Below, piece by piece: positions 1-8,181 of a DNA stretch of 64,000 nucleotides; positions within the stretch are counted from its first letter, which is position 1, and each line of letters starts with the position of its first letter. The DNA is from Gp6-AA40 sp035571515 (GTDB lineage: Bacteria; Acidobacteriota; Vicinamibacteria; Vicinamibacterales; UBA2999): positions 1 through 64,000 of the forward strand of contig DATNCQ010000130.1 of NCBI GenBank assembly GCA_035571515.1. The letters run 5' to 3'. The notes under the pieces are model-generated. The model worked only from the letters and a program-made list of their open reading frames with translations, did not search any database and was not told the origin of the DNA. The position numbers and the translations under genes are program-made.

Positions 1-150
1 TGGCGCGTGCCAAATCGACGAGCACGCGGCGCATCGTACGGCCCGCGACCGCGAGGAAATGCCGCCTGTTCTGCCAATCGACTGAACCGGCCTCCACCAG
101 CCGCAGAAACACTTCGTGCACGAGGGCGGTCGTTTGCAGCGCGTCGCTGA
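1..150 (-). pseudogene. ECF RNA polymerase sigma factor (TIGR02999-like), internal fragment
   Basis: The complement reads as the conserved region 2 of acidobacterial ECF sigma factors. LQTTALVHEVFLRLVEAG is followed by SVDWQNRRHFLAVAG and then by MRRVLVDLARA, which runs off the left edge of the window. This matches the TIGR02999 family, which usually sits next to Ser/Thr kinases or TPR proteins and directs core RNA polymerase to a small regulon. The N-terminal 35-45 residues that normally precede LQTTAL are not present; homology stops near position 150, where the opposite strand becomes a TPR protein. The gene is therefore 5'-truncated at a junction. The rest lies outside the window, so whether its C-terminus is intact cannot be judged. 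Confidence 0.72.
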
Positions 151-1507
151 CTCGCTCGTCGTGCACTACGGCGAACGGCGTCGGGCAATCGCCGCGGAGC
201 TCGCGCTGCTCTTCAACGCGGCGCGAGACTTCGAGCGCGCGACCGAGCACTACGAGGTCGCGGTCGAAGAGGCGATCCAGATGTATGCGATGAAGGAGGC
301 GATGATGCTGGCGCGGCAGGGCCTCGAGGCCGCCGCGCACCTGCGTGCACCGTCGAATCGGGCGCAGCGGCAACTACGCCTCCTGACCGGGCTCGGCAAA
401 TCGCTCATGGCTACGGAAAGCTGGGGCGCCGCAGAAGCTGAAGAAATCCATCGTCAGGCACTGGAGGTGTACCGCGAGGTCGGACAGACCCCGCAGCTCT
501 TTCCAATCGTCTGGGGTCACTGGCAGTACTGTCTCGGCCGTGCGAATTATGGGAGCGCGCGCGATTGCGCACGACGTCTTTCCGCGCTCGCCAGTGAACT
601 CGGCGAGGAGCAGTTGGTCCTGCTGGCACACCAGGCTGTTGCCCAGACGAACTGGTTATCTGGTGACTTCGCGTCCGTTGTGGGCCCTGCCGAATCGGCC
701 ATCGCGCTGTACGTTCCCGACAGACACCACATTCTGGCCGCGGCGTATGGCGGGCACGATCCTGGTGTGGCAAGCCGCTCCTGTCTGGCGCTGAACTTAT
801 GGATCCTGGGCAAGCCGGAACAGGCAGTGCGAACGAGTGAAGACGCGATCGCGCTGGCGCAGCGGCTCGAGCATCGCTATAGCCTCGTATTCGCATTGCT
901 CTTCGATGCCATGCTGCAGACGCAATGCCGCGAGCCCGAACGCGTCCTCCACCAGACCGAGGCAGCCATTGCGCTGGCGAAGGACGAACGCTGGTGGGCG
1001 GTGGTGCTGCAATCGTGGGCGGCCGCGCTGCGAGGCTGGGCGCTTGCGCAGCAGGGAAGGCCCGACCACGGCATCGCCCTGCTGCGTGATGCGATCGACG
1101 AATGCCGGCGCGCGCGTTTCGAGAGCCTGCAGCCGTATTTTCTGGCCTTGCTCGCTGAATCGTATGTGGCCGCAGGGGATGCCGCCGCCGGGTTGAGGAC
1201 GCTCGACGAGGCGCTCGCGATCACGGAACGGACGCGCGAAGGATACGTCGAGGCGGAACTCCATCGTCTCCAGGGCGAATGGCTCGAAGACAGCGCGATG
1301 AAGGAAGCCCGCTTTCTCCGGGCCGGCGACATCGCGCGCAGGCAAGGAGCGACCGCATACGAGCTTCGGGCGGCGATGAGTATGAGTCGCCTGGACGCGG
1401 CTCACGGACGGCGAGGCCAGGCGCGGCAGAGGCTGACAGAGATCTACCGTTCGTTCAGGGAAGGGTTCGACACTCGAGATGTTCGCGATGCACGTTCACT
1501 GCTGTAG
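116..1507 (+). CDS. TPR-rich C-terminal part of a predicted-ATPase/cyclase-type regulator
   Basis: The frame opens after a TGA at 83 and is read from a GTG at 116. The protein is almost wholly helical, with TPR-like repeats (RDFERATEHYEVAVEEA, LNLWILGKPEQAVRTSEDAI, LAESYVAAGDAAAGLRTLDE). The stretch YGERRRAIAAELALLF is the linker seen between the AAA ATPase core and the TPR tail in the large 'predicted ATPase' adenylate-cyclase-like or transcriptional activator proteins of soil bacteria. The ATPase domain that should precede it is absent. Residues before about 8 come from the antisense of the sigma fragment, so the true protein is probably N-terminally truncated at the junction near 130-150. 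TPRs normally mediate protein contacts in the cytoplasm; function here is uncertain. Confidence 0.6.
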   Translation: MHEGGRLQRVADSLVVHYGERRRAIAAELALLFNAARDFERATEHYEVAVEEAIQMYAMKEAMMLARQGLEAAAHLRAPSNRAQRQLRLLTGLGKSLMATESWGAAEAEEIHRQALEVYREVGQTPQLFPIVWGHWQYCLGRANYGSARDCARRLSALASELGEEQLVLLAHQAVAQTNWLSGDFASVVGPAESAIALYVPDRHHILAAAYGGHDPGVASRSCLALNLWILGKPEQAVRTSEDAIALAQRLEHRYSLVFALLFDAMLQTQCREPERVLHQTEAAIALAKDERWWAVVLQSWAAALRGWALAQQGRPDHGIALLRDAIDECRRARFESLQPYFLALLAESYVAAGDAAAGLRTLDEALAITERTREGYVEAELHRLQGEWLEDSAMKEARFLRAGDIARRQGATAYELRAAMSMSRLDAAHGRRGQARQRLTEIYRSFREGFDTRDVRDARSLL

Positions 1508-1553
1508 TCGCGAATTTGTCGGCGGGCTTTCTTATTGCATCTTCTGCGCGGCC

Positions 1554-1841
1554 ATGCCTCGCTCGACAACGACCCTTGATGACCAGTTGCAGACACTGGA
1601 CGTTCAGATAGTGGATGTGCTGGCACAGCTCGAAGCGCTGCTGCGGCACAGCCATTCAATTCAACGCGAGCTGCTCAAGCTCCGTGCAGAAGCACCCCCG
1701 CCGAGACCGGCACCACCTGAGAGGGTGAAGACTCTTCTCACGGCTCATGCGACCGACATGCGACGCGACTGTAAAACGTTGACACGGATTGTCGCGGAAC
1801 TCAGCGTCGGCATTGGAGCGCTTCCGTTGGCAAAACGATGA
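1554..1841 (+). CDS. Small hypothetical protein with a helical N-terminus
   Basis: I do not recognise a family. From ATG 1554 the product is about 95 residues. It starts with a probable amphipathic helix rich in Leu and Gln (TLDDQLQTLDVQIVDVLAQL), continues through a proline-rich linker (APPPRPAPPERV) and ends with a second helix. It has no signal peptide or membrane segment. The same frame is open upstream to 1479, but that part overlaps the TPR gene and is Cys-rich and unlike coding sequence, so 1554 is the better start. No clear Shine-Dalgarno sequence is visible. It lies just downstream of the TPR gene on the same strand. Confidence 0.35.
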   Translation: MPRSTTTLDDQLQTLDVQIVDVLAQLEALLRHSHSIQRELLKLRAEAPPPRPAPPERVKTLLTAHATDMRRDCKTLTRIVAELSVGIGALPLAKR

Positions 1842-2128
1842 CACGCAGCCAGGATGCGCGTTCTGATTCAAGCGATGCTGCAGGCGCTCGGTAGTTGGTT
1901 GGCGTGCGACGGCCATTTGTTGACGGCGTGCGCCGCAGATTGACTCTCTCGACCAGTTCGCTCGCTGCCGCCATCAGACCATCAACTCCACGCGCCGCAT
2001 CCACACCATCCCGGCATCCAGAGGGATGTGTCCTCGGCAAGCATCGACTTCCACACAGAGGCTGCGTTGACACGTTGGGTGCCGAAAATTTCTGCGGCGG
2101 GCGGCGGGGCCTGCGGTACTCAAGTTGC

Positions 2129-2722
2129 ATGTCGGCGCAGCCTATGGCAAACCGGCAGCGACCGTCCGCTGTCGTCATCAGGCGAGTCGCCTTCTCGGTC
2201 GCACTCGCTTGCGTGGGCTGCGGCAGTACATCGCCGACGGCCCCGTCGGCGAGTTCGCCCGTTCAATATCCGTCGCTGGTCGGGCACTGGACGCCCGGCG
2301 TCGGCAGTCGCCTGGTGCTCCAGTATCGTGAGACGGGGACTTCGGGCGGCTGGAGTTGCACGGCGATGATGGACGTGGTCTCGCAAACAGCAGGAACTTT
2401 CGCAGGACGCGTGGGGCTGACGGCGACTGGATCAAGCGAACCACCCTGCAGCTCCTCGTTCGGCTACACGGCCAGCATGCGGCCCGACGGCACGATCAGC
2501 GATTTTCGTGTGGATGGGGGCTTGGGTGTGGGCACCTGTTCGCCTGTGTCTGCCCCAACCTTCAGCGGCACCGTGACGAACACCAACATCAAAATCACCA
2601 TCACTGACCGCGCCATGTGCCGCGACATATTCGGCATCGTGCGCGAGTTCGAGCGCGTGCAGGAGACGGATCGCACGTTGACAATCTCGCTGAACCGGTC
2701 AGCCCCGGTCAGCGCTTCTTGA
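2129..2722 (+). CDS. Putative secreted lipoprotein of unknown function
   Basis: A protein of about 197 residues from ATG 2129. The N-terminus has basic residues, a hydrophobic stretch (VAFSVALACVGCGS) with candidate lipobox cysteines, then a Ser/Thr/Pro linker (STSPTAPSASS). This is the pattern of acidobacterial lipoproteins exported by Sec and anchored in the outer membrane. The mature part begins with a short motif (LVGHWTPG) and is rich in beta strands, resembling lipocalin-like 'GxW' secreted proteins, but I cannot name a family. Paired cysteines may form disulphides. The frame stays open upstream to 1895, but that section lacks coding character. No operon partner is obvious. Confidence 0.6.
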   Translation: MSAQPMANRQRPSAVVIRRVAFSVALACVGCGSTSPTAPSASSPVQYPSLVGHWTPGVGSRLVLQYRETGTSGGWSCTAMMDVVSQTAGTFAGRVGLTATGSSEPPCSSSFGYTASMRPDGTISDFRVDGGLGVGTCSPVSAPTFSGTVTNTNIKITITDRAMCRDIFGIVREFERVQETDRTLTISLNRSAPVSAS

Positions 2723-2923
2723 CGCACTCCCGAGGCTGGTGTTTCATCGCGGCCATGTGACGCTCGCGCCCCCGAGCCGGGACGCGTCCTCATCCGCACA
2801 CGAAGGTGAGCGAGGGTCGGACGCACGTCGCGGGTGGATGATGGCGTGAGCGTCCGCCAATGACCACGAACGCGCCGATGCAAATGACGCTGTCGCCATA
2901 GCTGCGCTCGGAAAGGATCGCTT

Positions 2924-4093
2924 ATGCCCGCTCGACGCCGCGAGCCGCTCGCCAGAGAGGAGCCAGCGGAACTGCAGGTTGCCGCGACGAACGGCAGCAT
3001 CGTCACCGACTCGCGCGGCAGGAAGTACATCGACTTCGTGATGGGCTGGTGCGTCGGGAATTTCGGGTGGCGCCCCGCGGCGATCGCGAAAGCGATCGAT
3101 CGCTTCAAGGGACCCGATTACGTCTATCCCGGTTACGCGTATGCGCCGTGGACGGAACTCGCGCGGCTGCTCGCGTCGCTGGCTCCCCGTCCCTTGACCA
3201 CCTGCTTCCGCGCGACCGGTGGATCCGAAGCGGTCGACCTGGCGCTGCAGGCGGCGATGATCCACACCGGCCGCCGCGCGTTGCTGTCGCTCGAAGGCAG
3301 CTACCACGGCAACTCGCTCGCCGCGTTGAGCATCGGCGCGTCCGACAACCGCGAGCGCATCAAGAACCTGCTGCCGCACTGCGGCAAGATCGCCCCGCCG
3401 CTCGATGCGAAGGCGCTGCGCCGGATCGAGGCGCGGCTGAAGCGGCGGGACGTCGCCGCGTTCGTCATCGAGCCGATCAGCATCAACCTCGGGGTCCTGA
3501 TTCCAGACCACGACGTCATCCGGCGGGTGCGCGACACCTGCCGCCGTTACGGCACCCTGTTCATTGCCGATGAAGTCGCGAGCGGATTCGGCCGCACCGG
3601 CCGCCTGTTCGCGTGCGAGCACTTCGGCCTCGAGCCGGACATGTTGTGCGTCGCGAAGGCGATGACCGGCGGGCTGGCGCCGATTGGCGCGGTGATCGCC
3701 ACCGCGCCGATCGCGAAGTCGATGGAGCAGAACGGCACCTTTTACTCGACCTACGGCTGGCACCCGCGCAGCGTCGCCGCGGCGATCGCCACCCTGCGCG
3801 ATCTCAAGGCAAACCGGGCGCGCCTGCTCGCCGGCGTGGCGGAGATGAGCGAGTATTTCCGCGTCCGCCTGCTGCAACTCGAGTTCGATCGCCCGGCGGC
3901 GGTTCGCATCCAAGGCCTGGCAATCGGGATTGATGTCGGCGACGAGGACTACGCGGACACAATCCACGACACGTGCCGCCGCAACGGGCTGCTCGTATCG
4001 ACCGAAGGCTCGACGGTGCTGCTGTTGCCGTCGCTGGCGATCGACAAGCGGACCGCAACGAGAGGACTGGACATTCTCGCGCGCTCGATATGA
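2924..4093 (+). CDS. Class III PLP-dependent aminotransferase
   Basis: Fold type I aminotransferase of the class III family (acetylornithine, GABA and glutamate-1-semialdehyde group), 389 residues, slightly shorter than the usual 400-450. Visible features are the substrate and cofactor region FRATGGSEAVDLAL (about 95-108), SYHGN (126-130), the cofactor aspartate in IADEVASGFGRTG (D216) and the Schiff-base lysine in LCVAKAMTGG (K245). The C-terminal small domain ends with STVLLLPSLAID. It should move an amino group between a pyridoxal-phosphate-bound donor and an oxo acid or semialdehyde; the substrate cannot be told from the sequence. ATG 2924 follows a purine-rich stretch (gaaaggatcgctt). 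It stands alone, with no pathway genes beside it. Confidence 0.88.
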   Translation: MPARRREPLAREEPAELQVAATNGSIVTDSRGRKYIDFVMGWCVGNFGWRPAAIAKAIDRFKGPDYVYPGYAYAPWTELARLLASLAPRPLTTCFRATGGSEAVDLALQAAMIHTGRRALLSLEGSYHGNSLAALSIGASDNRERIKNLLPHCGKIAPPLDAKALRRIEARLKRRDVAAFVIEPISINLGVLIPDHDVIRRVRDTCRRYGTLFIADEVASGFGRTGRLFACEHFGLEPDMLCVAKAMTGGLAPIGAVIATAPIAKSMEQNGTFYSTYGWHPRSVAAAIATLRDLKANRARLLAGVAEMSEYFRVRLLQLEFDRPAAVRIQGLAIGIDVGDEDYADTIHDTCRRNGLLVSTEGSTVLLLPSLAIDKRTATRGLDILARSI

Positions 4094-4126
4094 TGCGCCC
4101 CGGTCCCGTTACCGGCGTGGGTGAGC

Positions 4127-4465
4127 CTACCTTTGCGCCGCGAGGATAGCCGCGGTCACCATCGTCAGGTTCTCGGACGTCCCCGTTAACTCGATCGCGT
4201 CGGTGCTCCCGACGACGCTTTCGAGTGCCGCCTTGTTACTCGTCGTGACCACGAAGGGCACGCCGGATGTCAGGAATGAGACGGAGGGCCACAAGGCAGT
4301 CCCGGTTGGGACGGTAGGAATGCTGAGGTCGAACAGCAGCACCGTGGGGGTGTGCTCGACCAGGAACGCCGCGACGTCCGGGGCCGGAACCACCTGGCTG
4401 CTCCGACGGGCCATGGCGGATTCTGCGCAACGTGAACAGTCTTCGGATCGTTTCGGCCGTATCAT
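4127..4465 (-). CDS. Receiver-like (degenerate response regulator) protein
   Basis: A protein of 112 residues that resembles the second half of a CheY-type receiver. TVLLFDLSIP carries the Asp at the phospho-acceptor position at the end of beta-3. FVVTTSNKAALE provides the Thr/Ser and the conserved Lys of beta-4 and beta-5. A final helix is present (NLTMVTAAILAAQR). The N-terminal beta-1 strand with its acidic pair, which binds magnesium in normal receivers, is missing. The divergent TonB receptor gene starts 58 bp upstream, so there is little room for it. It may start at ATG 4465 or at 4414. It is either a pseudo-receiver or a truncated gene; phosphorylation is doubtful. Confidence 0.55.
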   Translation of the reverse strand: MIRPKRSEDCSRCAESAMARRSSQVVPAPDVAAFLVEHTPTVLLFDLSIPTVPTGTALWPSVSFLTSGVPFVVTTSNKAALESVVGSTDAIELTGTSENLTMVTAAILAAQR

Positions 4466-4523
4466 CTGACCCCTCCGGCAATTTCTGTCTCCTGCGCTCT
4501 ACACATTCACACAAGGGAGGCTG

Positions 4524-7418
4524 ATGATGAACGGCCTGTTCGGGCGCTCCTGTAGATCGATCCTCTTCGCGATCGTACTCACGGGTGGTTGGGTGGCGCC
4601 GCCCGGGCTGGCGTTCGCGGGCCAGGGGCAGGAGGCCAGCATCATCGGGCAGGTGATGGACGAGAGTGGCGCCGTGCTGCCAGGGGTGACGGTCACGGCG
4701 ACCAGTCCCGCGCTGCAGGTTCCTGCGGTGGCTGACGTCAGCAACAACCGCGGCGAATATCGCTTGTCGCCGCTGCCGATCGGGACGTATACGGTGGAGT
4801 ACGCGCTGCAGGGGTTCCAGCTCGTGCGGCGGGACAACCTGCGTCTGACGTCAGGGTTCACTGCGAAGATCGACATCGCACTGAAACTCGGCGTGCAGGC
4901 GGAAACGGTGACGGTGACCGGGGCCGCGCCTGTCGTGGACGCGACAACGGCGACCGTGCGCACCCTGTTGACGAGAGAAACGCTGGAGTTGATTCCGACG
5001 AGCCGGAATGGTCTGCAGGCTCTGATGGAACAGGCGCCCGGCGTGCGTACCAATCTCGATTTCGGCGGCGCCCCGCCCACGACCCCCAACCCGACGTTCC
5101 GCGCCTTCGGACGCGACAACGACTCGTGGACCCTCCTCGAGGGCGTCGTCACGACGTCGCCGAACACGCGGAACAACAGCAGCGGCAATTATTTCGATTA
5201 CGCGGCGATCGAGGAGACGGCCGTGCAGACGGTCGGCAACGAAGCCTCCAGTCCGACGCAAGGGATCAACCTATCGGTCATTGTCAAGTCCGGTGGCAAC
5301 GACTTCCATGGCAGCGGTTTCTATTCTGCGACGGGGCCGCGCTTCCAAAGCAACAACATCAGTGACACGCTGAGGGCCCAGGGCGTCACCGCAGGAAATC
5401 CGCTCTCCAAGCGGTGGGATGTCAACGGCGACGTAGGCGGCCGGATCGTTCCCGACAAACTCTGGTTCTATTACGGGGCGCGCGCACGCGCGGAGGACCA
5501 GGTCGTGGCCGGCGCGTTCAAGCACGATGGCAGTCCGCAGCAAAACAAATCCACCAGCGCGTATTCCACCGAAAAAATTTCGTATCAGATGAAGCCGGCG
5601 CTCAAGCTCATTGGCTTCCATCAGAAGTTCTATCGGGACTCCGAAGAGGAAATTACGGCGTTCACGGACTTCGACTCCAGGCAAAAGAAGCTCTATCGTG
5701 TCGACACGTACAAGATCGAAGCCCAGATCGTATCGGGGAACCGGTTCGTGTCGTTGCAATATGGGAGCTGGACGTGGGATCTCTGCCGGGCTTCATGCGA
5801 GGGAAAGAACGGCCGTGCATATTCGGACCAGATCGGAACGTTCGACCAACTCACGTCGCTGGTGACCGGTCTCAACGATGAGGCTGCCACGTTGACATAT
5901 GGAGGCCGGCGGCACGTGAGAGGCGCGGTGAACTGGTATAAACCGGATTTGTTCGCGGGCAATCACGACTTCAAGGGGGGCGTCGACTATCTTCCGCGCA
6001 ACGGCTTCGATCGGAGGGCGTTCGACCGCGGCGTCGCCGAAAACTACCGTCTCATTTTCAGAGGCGGAGTACCGTTCGATATAGACGTCAAGAACAACCC
6101 GGTGGACCCCAAGACGCCCTACAGCTCTCTCGGAACGTATGCGCAGGACCGCTGGACCATCGGCCGGCGGCTCACGCTCAATCTGGGGGCCCGCTTCGCG
6201 TACGACAATGGATCTATACCCAGGCAATGCCGCACGGCGGCACGAGCGCCGTTCGATATCGTGTTCCCCGCGGGCTGTTTCGAGCAGGTGCAGTTCAGGA
6301 AGCGGCACACGGTGGTTCCGCGCTTGTATGCGGCATATGACGTCACGGGTGACGGCAAGACGGTCGTCAAGGGCGGCTGGGGGCGGTTCGCGCAGGAGCG
6401 TGGTGCCGACGAGTTGAGTGCCGCAAACGCGAACGTGGCGCTCACCGCGCCGTTCCTCTGGCATGACCTGAACGGCAATAAACAGTGGGAGCCGGGTGAA
6501 TCGAATCTCAACCCGAACGGGCCGGACTTCATCGGCACGACGGTTCAGTTCGGCGGCTCGACCTCGTACGCGGTCCCCAACCCAAATGAGAAGACGCCGA
6601 TGAGCGACCAGTTCTCGCTCTCGGTCGAGCGGGAGATCATCGCGAATTTTGCCGTGCGTGCAACCGGAATCTATTCCCGCTCGTTCGATCAGTATCGTGT
6701 GCAAAACAATCGGCGGCCGTACGAGGTGTACGACATTCCAATAAGTAACCCCGATCCCGGCCCCGACGGCAGAGTGGGAACGGCGGACGATCCGGGCACG
6801 ACGATCACTTACTACGACTATCCGGCTGCCTTCGCGGGGGTTGCCTTCCAACAGCCGATGTTGATCAACCACCCGAGCGCCGACGAACACTACAAGAGCT
6901 TCGAGATGGCGGCAACCAAGCGCTTCAGCAGCCGATGGCAGCTCATGGCGTCCTACTCCGCGACGAAGCTGGGGCTGAATCAGGCAGTCCTCGCCGACTT
7001 CAATCCCAATACGGAAATCAATACGGCCGATCACAGCTGGGAGTGGCTGACGAGGATCTCGGGGTCGTATCGTCTCCCGGCTGAGGTGCAGGTCGCGGCG
7101 AACTACGAGAACCGGAGCGGCAGTGCATTGGCGCGCACCGTGTCGGTCAGGGGCGGCCGGCAGGTCCCTTCGCTGACCGTGCGAGTGGAACCGACTGCTA
7201 CGATTCGCCTTCCGAGTCTCAGCAACCTGCACATGCGCGCCGAGAAGTCGTTCCCCGTACGTGGGTCTCAGAGGGTCTCGCTGCGGCTGAATGTCTACAA
7301 CGTGCTGAATGTGAATACCGTGCTCGGCGCGACCGTACTGTCCGGTCCGAACTTCATGAGACCGACCAGCATCGCGTTGCCCAGGATTGTCGAATTCGGT
7401 GCGCTGTACACCTTCTAA
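4524..7418 (+). CDS. Oar-like TonB-dependent receptor with carboxypeptidase-regulatory N-terminal domain
   Basis: Outer-membrane protein of 964 residues. A signal peptide (about 1-33) is followed by a CarboxypepD_reg-like beta-sandwich (about 38-120, SIIGQVMDESGAVLPGVTV ... YRLSPLPIGTYTV). Next come a plug domain (VTVTGAAPVVDATTATVRT onwards) and a long beta-barrel closing with the aromatic C-terminal end ALYTF recognised by the BAM complex. This architecture is abundant in Acidobacteriota, where it is thought to import glycans or peptides using TonB energy. No TonB box can be defined with confidence. The start is fixed by a strong ribosome site (gggagg, 4513-4518) ahead of two adjacent ATGs at 4524 and 4527. 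The ligand is unknown and there is no neighbouring SusD-like gene. Confidence 0.9.
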   Translation: MMNGLFGRSCRSILFAIVLTGGWVAPPGLAFAGQGQEASIIGQVMDESGAVLPGVTVTATSPALQVPAVADVSNNRGEYRLSPLPIGTYTVEYALQGFQLVRRDNLRLTSGFTAKIDIALKLGVQAETVTVTGAAPVVDATTATVRTLLTRETLELIPTSRNGLQALMEQAPGVRTNLDFGGAPPTTPNPTFRAFGRDNDSWTLLEGVVTTSPNTRNNSSGNYFDYAAIEETAVQTVGNEASSPTQGINLSVIVKSGGNDFHGSGFYSATGPRFQSNNISDTLRAQGVTAGNPLSKRWDVNGDVGGRIVPDKLWFYYGARARAEDQVVAGAFKHDGSPQQNKSTSAYSTEKISYQMKPALKLIGFHQKFYRDSEEEITAFTDFDSRQKKLYRVDTYKIEAQIVSGNRFVSLQYGSWTWDLCRASCEGKNGRAYSDQIGTFDQLTSLVTGLNDEAATLTYGGRRHVRGAVNWYKPDLFAGNHDFKGGVDYLPRNGFDRRAFDRGVAENYRLIFRGGVPFDIDVKNNPVDPKTPYSSLGTYAQDRWTIGRRLTLNLGARFAYDNGSIPRQCRTAARAPFDIVFPAGCFEQVQFRKRHTVVPRLYAAYDVTGDGKTVVKGGWGRFAQERGADELSAANANVALTAPFLWHDLNGNKQWEPGESNLNPNGPDFIGTTVQFGGSTSYAVPNPNEKTPMSDQFSLSVEREIIANFAVRATGIYSRSFDQYRVQNNRRPYEVYDIPISNPDPGPDGRVGTADDPGTTITYYDYPAAFAGVAFQQPMLINHPSADEHYKSFEMAATKRFSSRWQLMASYSATKLGLNQAVLADFNPNTEINTADHSWEWLTRISGSYRLPAEVQVAANYENRSGSALARTVSVRGGRQVPSLTVRVEPTATIRLPSLSNLHMRAEKSFPVRGSQRVSLRLNVYNVLNVNTVLGATVLSGPNFMRPTSIALPRIVEFGALYTF

Positions 7419-7538
7419 TGCCTGGAACGCACGGCGGATGTATCGCGGACACGGAACGAACGGATAAGCGGTCTGGCATAGACGACGGCGTCGCACATCG
7501 CCTTCGACTGGGTGTTGGCCGTGCTGTCCCGAATTGAC

Positions 7539-7790
7539 CTAGCGAATACGCGGCGCCTGCGCGGGTCCGGATCCGCGGTGCACGAACTTCTGCACCCGCT
7601 TGCCTTCGTAGGTTTCGACCTACACATGATTGCGTGCGTCGACGGCGATGCCCGCGATGGCGCCGACAAGCCAGTTGTTGGGGAGCGGTTTCGGCCACAG
7701 CGGGTCGACCTGATAGGCCGGCACCTGGCGGACCGGCTGCGCGGCGCTCAGCAGGGCGACTGATGCGAGGACGAGGGTGAACCGCAGCAC
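7539..7790 (-). pseudogene. Collapsed NHL-repeat (PAL-like) secreted protein gene
   Basis: The N-terminal half reads as the start of acidobacterial NHL-repeat proteins related to peptidylglycine lyases: a GTG start at 7790, a signal-like stretch (LRFTLVLASVALLSAAQ) and the family motif VDPLWPKPLPNNWLVG. After DARNHV there is an in-frame TAG (7620-7622). The same frame then resumes with VETYEGKRVQKFVHRG, which is normally found at the extreme C-terminus of these proteins of about 330 residues. The middle repeats are missing, so this looks like an internal deletion between repeats plus a stop codon. The remnant cannot form a propeller. Confidence 0.6.
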
Positions 7791-8181
7791 AGGGAGATGC
7801 TGGCGCCGCCTGTCCAAAAGACGTGAGTACGAAGCGACGGACAACCTTCGCCGGCTTGCCGACCGCCGCTCACGCACCCGGTGGCCGCGAGCGAGCGCAG
7901 CGGTGTTCTACCAACTCCTCGACCGCGACGGGATTGCGGGACGACAATCACCTCTCAACGCGAAGCTGAACGCGATCTGCATGGCGCAGGCGTAAGACCG
8001 ATATCCCCGCGTGGGCTGTAAGGTCGAAGGGTGTCGAGCGTTTTCTCAACTGCCCGTATGCTTCGACCCCCGTCACGCGACGAGGCGCCTGTGAGTCACC
8101 AGCACTGGAGCAGCGGCGAAGCCATTGCGTTGGCGCTCCCTTTCTCTGCGGCCGAGTAAAAGAAGGTATTAGGAGACTCAC
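7791..8181. other. Intergenic region, no gene recognised
   Basis: The interval separates the NHL pseudogene (minus) from the peptidoglycan-binding gene (plus). Several short frames exist but none has a start, ribosome site and recognisable product together. A short purine stretch (aaaagaaggtattaggaga) just before 8182 is the ribosome site of the next gene. Confidence 0.4.

Noticed and set aside
2744..3967. A 407-residue minus-strand frame over the aminotransferase
   Set aside because: Antisense shadow; the plus strand has the PLP lysine and other conserved residues.
5793..7496. A 567-residue minus-strand frame inside the TonB receptor
   Set aside because: Arg-rich shadow of a clearly conserved receptor gene; no domain or start signal.
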